From NCBI RefSeq assembly GCF_036250735.1, contig NZ_CP109430.1:7006001-7070000 (forward strand): 64,000 nucleotides of DNA. The letters are read 5' to 3'. Under the pieces are notes generated by a model. That model saw only the letters and a program-made list of their open reading frames with translations. It was not told the origin of the DNA and ran no database searches. Each line of letters opens with the position of its first letter. The first letter of the stretch is position 1. Below, in pieces: positions 15,961-24,116 of this stretch. The position numbers were made by a program, and so were the translations under genes. Source of the stretch: Streptosporangium sp. NBC_01495 (GTDB lineage: Bacteria; Actinomycetota; Actinomycetes; Streptosporangiales; Streptosporangiaceae).

Positions 15961-17325
15961 TCACTCCTGGACGACGTCACTCTCGATCACGTTCCAGTCC
16001 AGCTCGCCATCGGTGACGACCGGCTTCCAGTAACCGATGGACCCGCCGGTCTCCAGAGCATCCGCCGTCATCCTCAGCAGGCCGTAGTAGGAACTGATCC
16101 GGGTTTCGCCGGGCGTGAAACTCATCTGGCCCTCGTGATCGGTGTCGCCGACGTCACGCACCACGGAGTCGATCACCAGGTGATTGCCGCTCCCGTCGGC
16201 GCCGAACGGGATCATCCGCCCGTCCCACCACTCCGCCCGTACGTCGGCGTCGAGTTCGGCGGCGCCCTCGACCTCCGCGTCTATCCCGCACAGCTGCCGC
16301 CAGGTGTCACGGATCCCGCGGACCCCCTGGTTCCAGTTACCGAGGAACCCGAACGGCCAGGTGTCGGCCACGACGGAGGCCCCGTCGTGCCGCAGCAGGG
16401 AGGCACGCAGATCGTCGGGGAAACGCAAACCCATCTGCGCCTCCGCGACGGCGATCGTACGGGCTCTGGCGGGCTTGCCCAGCGTGCGGCGGCTCGCGGG
16501 GGCGTTGGCCTCCAGCCACCTCTCGATGCGGCGCCACTGGTGGTTCACCGCCCGGGTCACCCTGGGGTTGAGTGCCCGCACCCGCGGGGTCCGCGCCCGC
16601 GGGTGGCAGTCGGCGTCGGGAACCGCCACGGGAGTCGCAGCGGTCTCGTACGGGCTCGGAGTCTCGTACGGGGTCGGGGTCTCGTATGGCTGGACGGGTT
16701 CCGCCGGGTAGGAACCCTGTTCCACGCACCCGTACACGCTCGCCGTCCCCTGCTCGTCCGTGAGGTGCAGCCCCGGCTCCAGCTCGCATCCCCCGTCCGT
16801 GCCGTACAAGCTCCCGAAATCGGTCACCTCGACGGTCTCCACCCCGTTCGAGAAGACCGCGCTCTCCAGAAGCTGCGTGCCGAAGGCGAGCAGGCACAGC
16901 GCGATCCCGGCGGCGCCCCAGCGGACCAGGCGGCTCCGGGTGCCCTCGTCCAACGGCTTCCCCGGTGTCCGCGGCCCCCGCTCGAACGTCCGCTCGACGG
17001 CGGCCCGGAAGGCGGAGGGCGGCCTGGCGGCGTACCGCCTGAGGTCCTCGTCCGTGGGGGTGCCGAGGATGGGCGCCGGGGGCCACCGCGTCGCGCGCTC
17101 GGCTCCGGGGGCCGGTTCCTTTACCGAGGAGGCGACCGGGCCCTCCGCCGGGGAGACGCCCCGGGATCCCTCGATCGGAAGGGCGGCCCGGCGCTCCTCC
17201 GCTCGGCGCCACAGGCGGGCGACCGCCACGACGACCGCCGCCAGCACCGCGGCGGCGAGCGCGAGCCGTACCTTCCGAGAAGTGATCATCCGCAACACGC
17301 CCGGCAGGGTATCCCGAATCGTCAT
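15961..17325 (-). CDS. SMI1/KNR4-domain membrane protein
   Basis: 454 aa. Transmembrane helix at about 21-38 (LALAAAVLAAVVVAVARLW), a charged linker, a second hydrophobic helix at about 133-153, a short YETPTPYETPSPYETA proline repeat, then an SMI1/KNR4 domain from about residue 250. The last is recognised by the IERWLEANAP start, LRFPDDLRASLLRHDGAS, NWNQGVRGI, WDGRMIPFGADGSGNHLVID. SMI1/KNR4 domains often act as immunity proteins for polymorphic toxins, but many are house-keeping; no toxin gene is next to it. Start chosen as the first ATG before the helix; no good Shine-Dalgarno. Confidence 0.85.
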   Translation of the reverse strand: MTIRDTLPGVLRMITSRKVRLALAAAVLAAVVVAVARLWRRAEERRAALPIEGSRGVSPAEGPVASSVKEPAPGAERATRWPPAPILGTPTDEDLRRYAARPPSAFRAAVERTFERGPRTPGKPLDEGTRSRLVRWGAAGIALCLLAFGTQLLESAVFSNGVETVEVTDFGSLYGTDGGCELEPGLHLTDEQGTASVYGCVEQGSYPAEPVQPYETPTPYETPSPYETAATPVAVPDADCHPRARTPRVRALNPRVTRAVNHQWRRIERWLEANAPASRRTLGKPARARTIAVAEAQMGLRFPDDLRASLLRHDGASVVADTWPFGFLGNWNQGVRGIRDTWRQLCGIDAEVEGAAELDADVRAEWWDGRMIPFGADGSGNHLVIDSVVRDVGDTDHEGQMSFTPGETRISSYYGLLRMTADALETGGSIGYWKPVVTDGELDWNVIESDVVQE

Positions 17326-17353
17326 GAAATATGACGCCTACTAATCTCGGACC

Positions 17354-18352
17354 ATGGAATTCCGCCACCTTGGCCGCAGCGGTCTCATGGTCAGTGAAAT
17401 CAGCTACGGCAACTGGATCACACACGGCTCCCAGGTAGAGGAGGACGCCGCCAAGCAGTGCGTGCGAGCGGCACTCGACGAGGGGATCACCACCTTCGAC
17501 ACAGCCGACGTGTACGCGGGCACCAAGGCGGAGGAGGTCCTTGGCCGCGCCCTCACGGGGGTCCGCCGAGAGTCCCTGGAGATCTTCACCAAGGTCTACT
17601 GGCCGACCGGACCGGGCCCCAACGACCGGGGGCTGTCGCGCAAGCACATCACCGAGTCGATACACGGCTCGCTGCGCCGTCTGCAGACCGACTACGTCGA
17701 TCTCTACCAGGCACACCGCTTCGACAACGAGACTCCGCTCGAGGAGACCCTCAAGACGTTCGACGACCTCGTACGCCAGGGCAAGGTCCTCTACGTCGGC
17801 GTCAGCGAGTGGACCGCCGACCAGATCGGCCGGGCACTGAAGATCGCCGATGAGATGGGCTTCGACCGCCTGGTCTCCAACCAGCCCCAGTACTCCATGC
17901 TGTGGCGGGTCATCGAGGCCGAGGTCGTGCCGCTGAGCGAGAAGGAGGGCCTCGGCCAGGTCGTCTTCTCTCCCATCGCCCAGGGCGTGCTCACCGGTAA
18001 GTACCGGCCGGGGCAGCCGCCCCCCGCCGGTTCCCGGGCCACCGACCCCGCCGGGGGTAACTTCATCGCCCGGATGCTCAACGACGACGTGCTCACCCGC
18101 GTCCAGCAGCTGGAGCCGATCGCCGCCGACCTCGGCCTGACCATGGCCCAGCTCGCGGTGGCCTGGGTGCTGCAGAACCCCAACGTGGCCTCCGCCATCG
18201 TCGGGGCCAGCAGGCCCGAGCAGGTCCGCGACAACGTCAAGGCCTCGGGGGTGAAACTGGAGTCCGAGGTACTGAAGAAGATCGACGACGTCCTCGGCCC
18301 GATCGTCGAGCGCGACCCCTCCAAGACCGTGAGCCCCGAGCGGCGTCCCTAG
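17354..18352 (+). CDS. aldo/keto reductase
   Basis: 332 aa NADPH-dependent oxidoreductase of the TIM-barrel AKR family, closest in motif to the potassium-channel beta/YghZ-like group. Motifs: FRHLGRSGLMVSEISYGNW, FDTADVYAGTKAEEVLG (catalytic Asp and Tyr), the IFTKVYWPTGPGPND lysine, QAHRFD, and the NADPH-binding SAIVGASRPEQVRDN near the end. Substrate unknown. A TAATCT -10 stands 6 bases before the ATG and no Shine-Dalgarno is present, so it is probably leaderless. Confidence 0.92.
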   Translation: MEFRHLGRSGLMVSEISYGNWITHGSQVEEDAAKQCVRAALDEGITTFDTADVYAGTKAEEVLGRALTGVRRESLEIFTKVYWPTGPGPNDRGLSRKHITESIHGSLRRLQTDYVDLYQAHRFDNETPLEETLKTFDDLVRQGKVLYVGVSEWTADQIGRALKIADEMGFDRLVSNQPQYSMLWRVIEAEVVPLSEKEGLGQVVFSPIAQGVLTGKYRPGQPPPAGSRATDPAGGNFIARMLNDDVLTRVQQLEPIAADLGLTMAQLAVAWVLQNPNVASAIVGASRPEQVRDNVKASGVKLESEVLKKIDDVLGPIVERDPSKTVSPERRP

Positions 18353-18381
18353 CGCGGAGCAGGAGCGGGTCACGGAGAGCG

Positions 18382-18488
18382 GTGACCGGTCATCGTGACC
18401 GGTCGTGACCGGTCATCGTGGCTCCCCGCGTTCGCGCGCGGGAGCTCGCTCGCGGGACAGTTCGTGCGTGGGAATTCGCTCGCGGGAC
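18382..18488. repeat. short direct repeats downstream of the aldo/keto reductase
   Basis: GTGACCGGTC occurs three times at about 18382-18418, and TCGCTCGCGGGACAG twice at about 18447 and 18475. Noncoding. Confidence 0.6.
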
Positions 18489-18496
18489 AGAAAGAA

Positions 18497-18534
18497 CCCC
18501 TCGGCCCCTCGTCTTCATCGAGGGGCCGAGAGGT
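18497..18534. terminator. bidirectional hairpin
   Basis: CTCGGCCCCTCG (18500-18511) pairs with CGAGGGGCCGAG (18519-18530) around TCTTCAT; flanking AACC/GGTT extends the stem. It serves the convergent aldo/keto reductase and the small minus-strand gene. Confidence 0.8.
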
Positions 18535-18550
18535 TTCCATTCACTCAGGT

Positions 18551-18757
18551 TCATTCCGGGCGCAGTGACATTCCCTCGTACTCAACACGCTCGCCTTCGA
18601 TCAGGGTGACTTTCTCAACCCCGGACTCCAGCAACTCGCGCCAGCTTTCACCGAGCCACGACTCGGCATCGGCCTGGCTCGGGAACGTGTCGGACGGCGA
18701 AACACCCTCGACTACCTCGCCACCATTCGCGTTTTCATAACGCCAGCGCCAAGTCAT
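18551..18757 (-). CDS. small conserved actinobacterial protein
   Basis: 68 aa: MTWRWRYENANGGEVVEGV, then FPSQADAESWLGESWRELLESG and a VTLIEGERVEYEGMSL end. I recognise the pattern as a small hypothetical protein common in actinobacteria; no function is known. AAGGAG is 7 bases before the ATG and a good terminator follows its stop, so it is an independent transcription unit. Confidence 0.82.
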   Translation of the reverse strand: MTWRWRYENANGGEVVEGVSPSDTFPSQADAESWLGESWRELLESGVEKVTLIEGERVEYEGMSLRPE

Positions 18758-18990
18758 GCCATAGCTCCTTCTCGCGGGTCCTGCCGGTGCCCCTCGGCGG
18801 CTCAGCGAACCCTACCTCTCCCGGGCACTCCCGGGCATGAAGGCGAGATCATGGCCTCGTGCTACGCCGCCGGGACGTTCCCGGCACTCCCCGTACGCCT
18901 CGGGTGCCGTCCGCCTTCACCCGGAGGCGGAGGCTCGCGGCTTCCCGACCAGCTTCTCAACCAGCGTCTCAACCCGAGGGGAGACCGGGC

Positions 18991-20253
18991 GTGAAGGTCC
19001 TGATCTCCGGCACGGCGGGCGCGGGCGGGTGGCCGGCCCCGGACTGCGGGTGCGCCTCCTGTGCCCGCGTCACGCCCGGCCGCCGCCCCACCTCCGTGGT
19101 ACTTGACGTCTCGGTGGCACCGGACGGCCCCCTGGTGCCCGACGGCCCGGTGGCATTCGGCGGCTCCGTGCGGCTGCCGCTCTCCGGCCCGCTCCCGCCC
19201 GGCTACCGCGCCTCGCCCGGCCCGGACGGCCTCACCGTCACCACCCCCGGCGGCCGGCGCGTCCTCCACGCCGCCTCCTCCCCTTCCTATCCGTACGACG
19301 AGTCCTCGTACGGGGAGTCCTCGTACGACGAGCGGGACGGGCAGGTGGAGGGCGCCGATGACGTGGAAGAGGCGCTGGACCTGGTGCTGCTGGACGTGCT
19401 GGACCGGCCCGAACGGCTGGGGGACCTGCGCCGGCGAGGCCTCGTCGGCGAGCGGACGCACGTGGTGACCGTCGATGTCGACCACCGGGTGCCGACGGAG
19501 GCGGAACTGACCCGGCGGGCCGCGCTGTGGGGGGTGCGCGTCGTGCCGGACGGCACGGTCGTCGACACGAGCGAGCCCCCTCCCGCCCAGGCTCCCCCGC
19601 CCAGGAGGACCCTGCTGCTCGGGGGGAGCCGGTCGGGCAAGTCCGCGGAGGCCGAACTGCGGCTGGCGGCCGAGCCCGAGGTGCTCTACGTCGCGACCGG
19701 GCCGTCCGGCGACGGCGACCCCGAGTGGCTGCGCCGGGTCCGGGCACATCGCGACCGAAGGCCCGCCCACTGGAGGACCGCCGAGACCACCGACCTGGCC
19801 GGGCTGCTGCGGTCCGCCGACACCCCGCTGCTGATCGACGGGCTCGGCACCTGGGTGGCCGCCGTCTTCGACGAGTGCGACGCCTGGCCGGAGGAAACCG
19901 GCGAAGGCGGCCGGGACGACAGAGACAGCGGGGACAGCGGGGACAGCGGGGACAGCGGGGACAGCGGGGACAGCGGGGACAGCGGGGACAACAAAAACGG
20001 CGAAGGCGGCAGGGACGGCAGAGACGGCAGAGACACTGTCGCGGCCCGGTGCGACGACCTGGTGGCGGCCTGGAGGCAGACCCGGGCCCGGGTCGTGGCG
20101 GTCTCCGACGAGGTCGGTCTCGGTGTGGTGCCCGGCACCGCCAGCGGGCGGATGTTCCGTGACACCCTCGGCCGGTTGAACCAGCGCCTCGCCCTGGAGT
20201 CGGAGGACGTCACCCTCGTCGTCGCCGGCCGCCTCCTCCCCCTCCCCATCTGA
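18991..20253 (+). CDS. cobU: adenosylcobinamide kinase/guanylyltransferase with N-terminal extension
   Basis: Phosphorylates adenosylcobinamide and transfers GMP to it in cobalamin assembly. 420 aa, against about 180 for the stand-alone enzyme. The C-terminal half carries the CobU P-loop LLGGSRSGKSAEAE, DGLGTWVAAVF, and SDEVGLGVVPGTASGRMFRDTLGRLNQ. The N-terminal half (KVLISGTAGAGGWPAPDCGCASC) is the extra metallo-hydrolase-like domain seen in actinobacterial CobU proteins, here eroded. Two simple-sequence insertions interrupt it: a 15-bp repeat and a seven-fold DSG repeat inside the CobU domain. GTG 18991 is chosen for GAGGGGAG at 7 bases. Confidence 0.88.
   Translation: MKVLISGTAGAGGWPAPDCGCASCARVTPGRRPTSVVLDVSVAPDGPLVPDGPVAFGGSVRLPLSGPLPPGYRASPGPDGLTVTTPGGRRVLHAASSPSYPYDESSYGESSYDERDGQVEGADDVEEALDLVLLDVLDRPERLGDLRRRGLVGERTHVVTVDVDHRVPTEAELTRRAALWGVRVVPDGTVVDTSEPPPAQAPPPRRTLLLGGSRSGKSAEAELRLAAEPEVLYVATGPSGDGDPEWLRRVRAHRDRRPAHWRTAETTDLAGLLRSADTPLLIDGLGTWVAAVFDECDAWPEETGEGGRDDRDSGDSGDSGDSGDSGDSGDSGDNKNGEGGRDGRDGRDTVAARCDDLVAAWRQTRARVVAVSDEVGLGVVPGTASGRMFRDTLGRLNQRLALESEDVTLVVAGRLLPLPI
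19291..19335. repeat. 15-bp coding repeat, 3 copies, in cobU
   Basis: Copies at 19291, 19306 and 19321 encode PYDES-SYGES-SYDER in the middle of the CobU N-terminal extension. Confidence 0.85.
19924..19986. repeat. 9-bp coding microsatellite (DSG)7 in cobU
   Basis: GACAGCGGG repeated seven times without error, encoding seven DSG units inside the catalytic CobU domain between DGLGTWV and the SDEVG motif. Perfect in frame, so slippage keeps the gene open. Confidence 0.95.
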
Positions 20254-20288
20254 CCCCTGCCGCCCGATCTCCCCGGTGCTGTGGTCGG

Positions 20289-20340
20289 CAACCGTTGTGA
20301 TCAGCGACCGTTGCGGCTGACAACCGTTGTGACCGGCAAC
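20289..20340. repeat. 16-bp imperfect tandem repeat, 3 copies, between cobU and cobS
   Basis: CAACCGTTGTGATCAG (20289), CGACCGTTGCGGCTGA (20305), CAACCGTTGTGACCGG (20321), then CAAC. Period slightly over one helical turn and a half; could be an array of protein-binding sites or simple repeat expansion. Confidence 0.7.
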
Positions 20341-20458
20341 CCCCACCGGGTCTCCGGGGCGGCCCTGGCCGAGGCCGTCCCGGAGACGGCACACCGCCGA
20401 ATCCGGTGGACGCGTGCGGTCGCGGCGCCGGAGAGGCCGAGCGCTACGATCATCGGTC

Positions 20459-21427
20459 ATGTCCGAGCCCTCGCCCCCGCCCGCGGACGGTCCGTCCACC
20501 TTCGCCGACGGGGTGCGTCTCGCGATCGGCACGCTGAGCGTGTTCCCGGTCCGTCCCGGAGTGGTCGACCGCCGGGCGGGGGGAATCGCGATGGCGACGG
20601 CCCCGCTGGTGGGGGCGGTGATCGGGGCCGGCGGCGGGCTGGTGCTGATGATCTCCCTGTCCCTGGGGACGACACCGTTTCTGGCGTCGGTGCTGGCCGT
20701 GGTGACCGTGGCGCTGCTCACCCGGGGGCTGCACCTGGACGGGCTGGCCGACCTCGCCGACGGGCTGGGCAGCGCCAAACCCGCCGAGCGTGCGCTGGAG
20801 ATCATGAAGCGGTCGGACATCGGCCCCTTCGGGGTGATGACGCTGATCTTCGTCCTGCTGGTGCAGGTGACGGCCCTGTGGGAGGCCGCCTGCGCGGGAG
20901 CGGGAACGGGCGCGATCACCCTGGTGGCGGCCTGCGCGGCCGGACGGCTGGCCCTCACGTGGGCCTGCCGCGCGGGCATTCCCCCGGCACGCCCCGACGG
21001 GCTCGGCGCGATGGTCGCGGGCACCGTGCGGCGAAGCGTCGCGGTGGCCGTGACCGTGCTGGTGCTAGCGGGAACGGCGGCACTGGTCTATCTCCACGGC
21101 GTGAGCGCCTTCGACCTGTGGTCCTCCGGCTCCCCGTCCGAGTCCTCCGGCGCGTTCGAGCGGGGCTATGTGGCCTATGCGGACATCACCAACTACCTCC
21201 CCGAGATCGAGTCAAGCATCCCCGGTGTGGGCCTCATGTCGGGGCTGGGGCCGTTCATCACCCCCTGGGGTCTCCCCCTGGCCATGCTCGCGGGGCTGCT
21301 GGTGGCCTGGGCCGTACGGCGCAGGGCCGTACGGCGGCTCGGTGGTGTCACCGGTGACGTGCTCGGCGCCCTCGTCGAGATCGCCACCGCGGCGACCTTG
21401 CTGGCCTGCACCATTCTCACGAACTGA
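20459..21427 (+). CDS. cobS: adenosylcobinamide-GDP ribazoletransferase (cobalamin synthase)
   Basis: 322 aa integral membrane enzyme joining adenosylcobinamide-GDP and alpha-ribazole to form cobalamin. Motifs: ADGVRLAIGTLSVFPVRPG, the RGLHLDGLADLADGLGSAKPAERALEIMKRSDIGPFG acidic core (seen in two parts) and several hydrophobic helices. The actinobacterial cobT usually found between cobU and cobS is absent here. Start: the ATG at 20459 has a TACGAT -10 eight bases upstream and no Shine-Dalgarno sequence, suggesting a leaderless message separate from cobU. Confidence 0.94.
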   Translation: MSEPSPPPADGPSTFADGVRLAIGTLSVFPVRPGVVDRRAGGIAMATAPLVGAVIGAGGGLVLMISLSLGTTPFLASVLAVVTVALLTRGLHLDGLADLADGLGSAKPAERALEIMKRSDIGPFGVMTLIFVLLVQVTALWEAACAGAGTGAITLVAACAAGRLALTWACRAGIPPARPDGLGAMVAGTVRRSVAVAVTVLVLAGTAALVYLHGVSAFDLWSSGSPSESSGAFERGYVAYADITNYLPEIESSIPGVGLMSGLGPFITPWGLPLAMLAGLLVAWAVRRRAVRRLGGVTGDVLGALVEIATAATLLACTILTN

Positions 21428-21480
21428 TCTCCCTCCCGGCCCGGTCCGAAGAGATCCGGGGGACCTTCCCCGTCTGGTTC

Positions 21481-22401
21481 TCACGCGACGGCGGCCGGGA
21501 CCGGCCGCTCGACCGGCCGGTATTTGAACAGCAGTGCCGAGACCACCGCCAGCAGCGCCGAACCGACCAGGCTCGTGATCCCCGCGACGGCGAACACCGG
21601 CGGGTCGGCCGCGTCGCCGACGAGCAGCATCAGGCCCGCTGAGGCGTTCAGTGATCCGTGCCCGACGACCGCGGGCCAGACGCTTCCCGAATGGAGACGG
21701 AGCCAGCCGAGCAGGGCTCCGAAGATCACGCAGAAGACGATGAACATCGGCGCGGCCCACACCTCCAGTTCGGGGTAGTTGTATCCGCGCAGGGTGAGCG
21801 GGAAATGCCAGAGCCCCCAGATCACCCCGGACACCAGGATCGCCCGCCAGGTGCCGAGCGGTGTCAGACGCGGCAGCAGCCAGCCTCGCCACCCCCACTC
21901 CTCGCCGAAGGCCGCGACCGAGTTGACCAGCGGGGCGACCAGCACCATCGCCGCGGCCTGCGCGGCCACCAGGACTCCGGTCGCCGCCGGGGGCGGCCCG
22001 CCCGGCGTGGCCGCCAGGCTCTCGCGGAACAGGCTGAACTCTCGCAGGTCGACGGAGAGCAGGCCGAGGGCGGCGCTGAGCGCGATCGCGGCGACGACCA
22101 GGGCGGGGATGCCGAACCAGGCCAGCGCGACCAGCGCGAGCGTGCGGCCCCGGCTCCCGCCCGCCGACAGACCGGTTCGCACCGCCCACTCGCGCCCGGT
22201 GGCGGGGTCCCCGAGCCACCTGCCGCGCAACCGGACGGCGAGGACTCCGAGCGTCGGGGTGAACATCATCGCCACCCCGATCGCCGTGAACGTGAGCGTG
22301 CCGGTCGGCGTGTCCGCCAGCCAGAGGGGAAGGGCGAACAACCAGGACAGGCCGAACGCGACGAGCAGGAACAACCACAGGTCGGGGAATCGACGAAGCA
22401 T
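21481..22401 (-). CDS. CPBP-family intramembrane protease
   Basis: 306 aa, about eight hydrophobic helices. CPBP (CAAX protease/bacteriocin-processing) motifs: EEWGWRGWLLP (EExxxR), IWGLWHFP and VGHGSLNASAG. In bacteria these proteins serve in protein maturation or bacteriocin immunity; substrate unknown. ATG 22401 begins the first membrane helix and follows AAGGCGG. Last gene of the GntR-DUF1648-CPBP set. Confidence 0.9.
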   Translation of the reverse strand: MLRRFPDLWLFLLVAFGLSWLFALPLWLADTPTGTLTFTAIGVAMMFTPTLGVLAVRLRGRWLGDPATGREWAVRTGLSAGGSRGRTLALVALAWFGIPALVVAAIALSAALGLLSVDLREFSLFRESLAATPGGPPPAATGVLVAAQAAAMVLVAPLVNSVAAFGEEWGWRGWLLPRLTPLGTWRAILVSGVIWGLWHFPLTLRGYNYPELEVWAAPMFIVFCVIFGALLGWLRLHSGSVWPAVVGHGSLNASAGLMLLVGDAADPPVFAVAGITSLVGSALLAVVSALLFKYRPVERPVPAAVA

Positions 22402-22425
22402 GACACCGCCTTCGGGTGCTTGGAC

Positions 22426-22464
22426 GCGAGAGGACCGGGCGAGAGGACCGGGCGAGAGGACTGG
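22426..22464. repeat. 13-bp tandem repeat, 3 copies
   Basis: GCGAGAGGACCGG at 22426, 22439 and 22452 (last copy one change), just upstream of the CPBP gene. Confidence 0.8.
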
Positions 22465-22608
22465 AAAGGCAGCGGACATGACCGCGGAAGGGCCGTGAAG
22501 ACCGCGAGGGGAAAGAAGGCGGAAGGGGACGAAGGGGCCGGAAGACCGCGGTGGGAAAGAACGGGCGAAGGAAGGAGAAGGAAAGGGATGGACGGGCCGG
22601 AGCGGGGG

Positions 22609-23646
22609 TCAGCGGGCGGACGGCCCGGTGGACGCCCGGTCCGCGAGGGTGTTCAGCAGGGCGGCACCGCTCTCCGCGTCGTCGATCGAGACGGCGAAGC
22701 GGCCACCGGAGACGTAGCCCACCACGAGGCACTCCCCGCTGCGGATCATGACCGTCACGGCTCCCGGCAGCCCCCTGACGCCCCAGCCTCCGACGCTGGA
22801 CGGGAACAACTCCTCCGACCAGGCCCGCTCCACCCGCTCGATCGGGATGTGTTTGCGAGGCAGGCGGAACGGCCCGTAGAAGAGCGCGAGACCCTCCTCG
22901 GTGACCTGCACCCGCACCGAGCTGAAGGTCACCCCTACCAGGCCCGCGAGGGACATGATCGTCGCGGGGACCCGCAGCGCGCCGTCGCCGCCGATCAGGG
23001 CGAGCACGGCGCACCCCAGGCCCGCGGCCAGGACGGAACCGCCGAGCGCGACGAGCGGGCCGCTGCTCACCGAGGAGACCCACACCGCGCGCTGGCCGGG
23101 GCGGAGCCGGAGCCGCCGCGTGGGGACGACGGACGGCTCGGGGTGGTCGTCGGGCCCCGGGCGGGCGGCGAGGGCGCCGATCCAGCCGCCCAGCACCAGC
23201 CCCGCGACCGCGAGCAGCGCGCCCCACCCCAGGTCGGTGGCCTGCCCCCAGTCGGGGGCGTCGAGATTGGCCACCAGCGTGACCGCCTGCAACCCCGGAA
23301 GGAACAGGCCGGCACCGCCCAGCAGGGCGCCGAGCCCCATGCGGCTCGCCCTGCGCCTGAACATCGCGGTGTTGGTGAGCGCGAGCACCCAGGCGCCGCC
23401 CGCGAGCAGCACCCACAGGCCCACCTGGAACAGCAGCGAGGCGATGAACGGCATCGAGTTGTCGGGGGCGCCGGACGGGCCCCAGTGCGTGGCGATCGGA
23501 TCGGGCAGCCGGTCTCGCAGCACCAGCGGCGCGGCGATCAGCTCGGCGGTCACCAGCGCGACCCAGCCGGCGGCGATGGACAGGAATCGGGCTCGTAGCC
23601 CCACGTCGGTCACCCCTTCGAAGGACCGGGCTCCCGGCCCGGTCAT
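22609..23646 (-). CDS. DUF1648 membrane protein
   Basis: 345 aa with about six to seven membrane helices. DUF1648 is recognised by RDRLPDPIATHWGPSGAPD near residue 48; a C-terminal soluble part (VQVTEEGLALFYGPFRLPRKH) resembles a PH-like fold. In Firmicutes DUF1648/SdpI proteins confer immunity to a killing factor and pair with a repressor; here the partner is a GntR regulator whose stop overlaps this start (ATGA). Function inferred only by analogy. Confidence 0.85.
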   Translation of the reverse strand: MTGPGARSFEGVTDVGLRARFLSIAAGWVALVTAELIAAPLVLRDRLPDPIATHWGPSGAPDNSMPFIASLLFQVGLWVLLAGGAWVLALTNTAMFRRRASRMGLGALLGGAGLFLPGLQAVTLVANLDAPDWGQATDLGWGALLAVAGLVLGGWIGALAARPGPDDHPEPSVVPTRRLRLRPGQRAVWVSSVSSGPLVALGGSVLAAGLGCAVLALIGGDGALRVPATIMSLAGLVGVTFSSVRVQVTEEGLALFYGPFRLPRKHIPIERVERAWSEELFPSSVGGWGVRGLPGAVTVMIRSGECLVVGYVSGGRFAVSIDDAESGAALLNTLADRASTGPSAR

Positions 23647-23990
23647 GACAGTTCCCTGATGAGCTCGATGACGTCGTCGTGGCGGTAGCCGTACTGGACC
23701 GCCTCGTCGAGCAGGGCGCGCAGTTTCTCCTCGATGACGCTGCGCGGGTTGGGGCGGCTGAGCACGCTCACGCCGCGACCCCGGCGGAACTCCAGCACCC
23801 CCTCGTCGCGCAGGTCCCGCAGGGCGCGCAGCACCGTGTTGGCGTTGATGCCCAGCGCGGCGGCCAGGTCGCGAGCCGGCGGGAGCCGGTCTCCCGGAGC
23901 GTACGAACCCTCGGCGACGGCGCGTCTGATCGCCTCGGCGACCTGCTCGTGCAGCGGCCGGGGATCGTTCAGATCCAAGGTAAGCAACAT
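23643..23990 (-). CDS. GntR-family regulator, YtrA subfamily
   Basis: 115 aa: winged HTH PLHEQVAEAIRRAVAEGSYAPGDRLPPARDLAAALGINANTVLRAL, then only a short C-terminal helix pair (EEKLRALLDEAVQYGYRHDDVIELIREL). The short tail is characteristic of YtrA-type GntR repressors, which autoregulate an operon of membrane proteins or ABC transporters. The start at 23990 gives MLLTLDLNDPRPLH; the longer frame reads through its own operator region. ATGA overlap with the DUF1648 gene. Confidence 0.9.
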   Translation of the reverse strand: MLLTLDLNDPRPLHEQVAEAIRRAVAEGSYAPGDRLPPARDLAAALGINANTVLRALRDLRDEGVLEFRRGRGVSVLSRPNPRSVIEEKLRALLDEAVQYGYRHDDVIELIRELS

Positions 23991-23991
23991 A

Positions 23992-24047
23992 GTGCTAGCG
24001 ACATTAGCACCAAGCCGCCCGATGGTGCCACTCCGAATAGCACCATC
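23992..24047. promoter_or_regulatory. paired inverted repeats, probable GntR autoregulatory operator
   Basis: GTGCTA-n7-TAGCAC (23992-24010) touches the gntR start and GATGGTGC-n11-GCACCATC (24021-24047) follows upstream. Both share a GTGC/GCAC core, the kind of dyad bound by YtrA-type GntR proteins. It lies between gntR and the divergent pepA. Confidence 0.65.
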
Positions 24048-24116
24048 GGGCAGCACGATTCGTAGGACGAACCCTCGTTTATGCGTACTGCGCCAGCCCG
24101 ACTAGCATCGGCCTAC

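Noticed and set aside
18758..18990. Cobalamin riboswitch before cobU
   Set aside because: No B12-box-like sequence or suitable fold could be read in this interval or before cobS.
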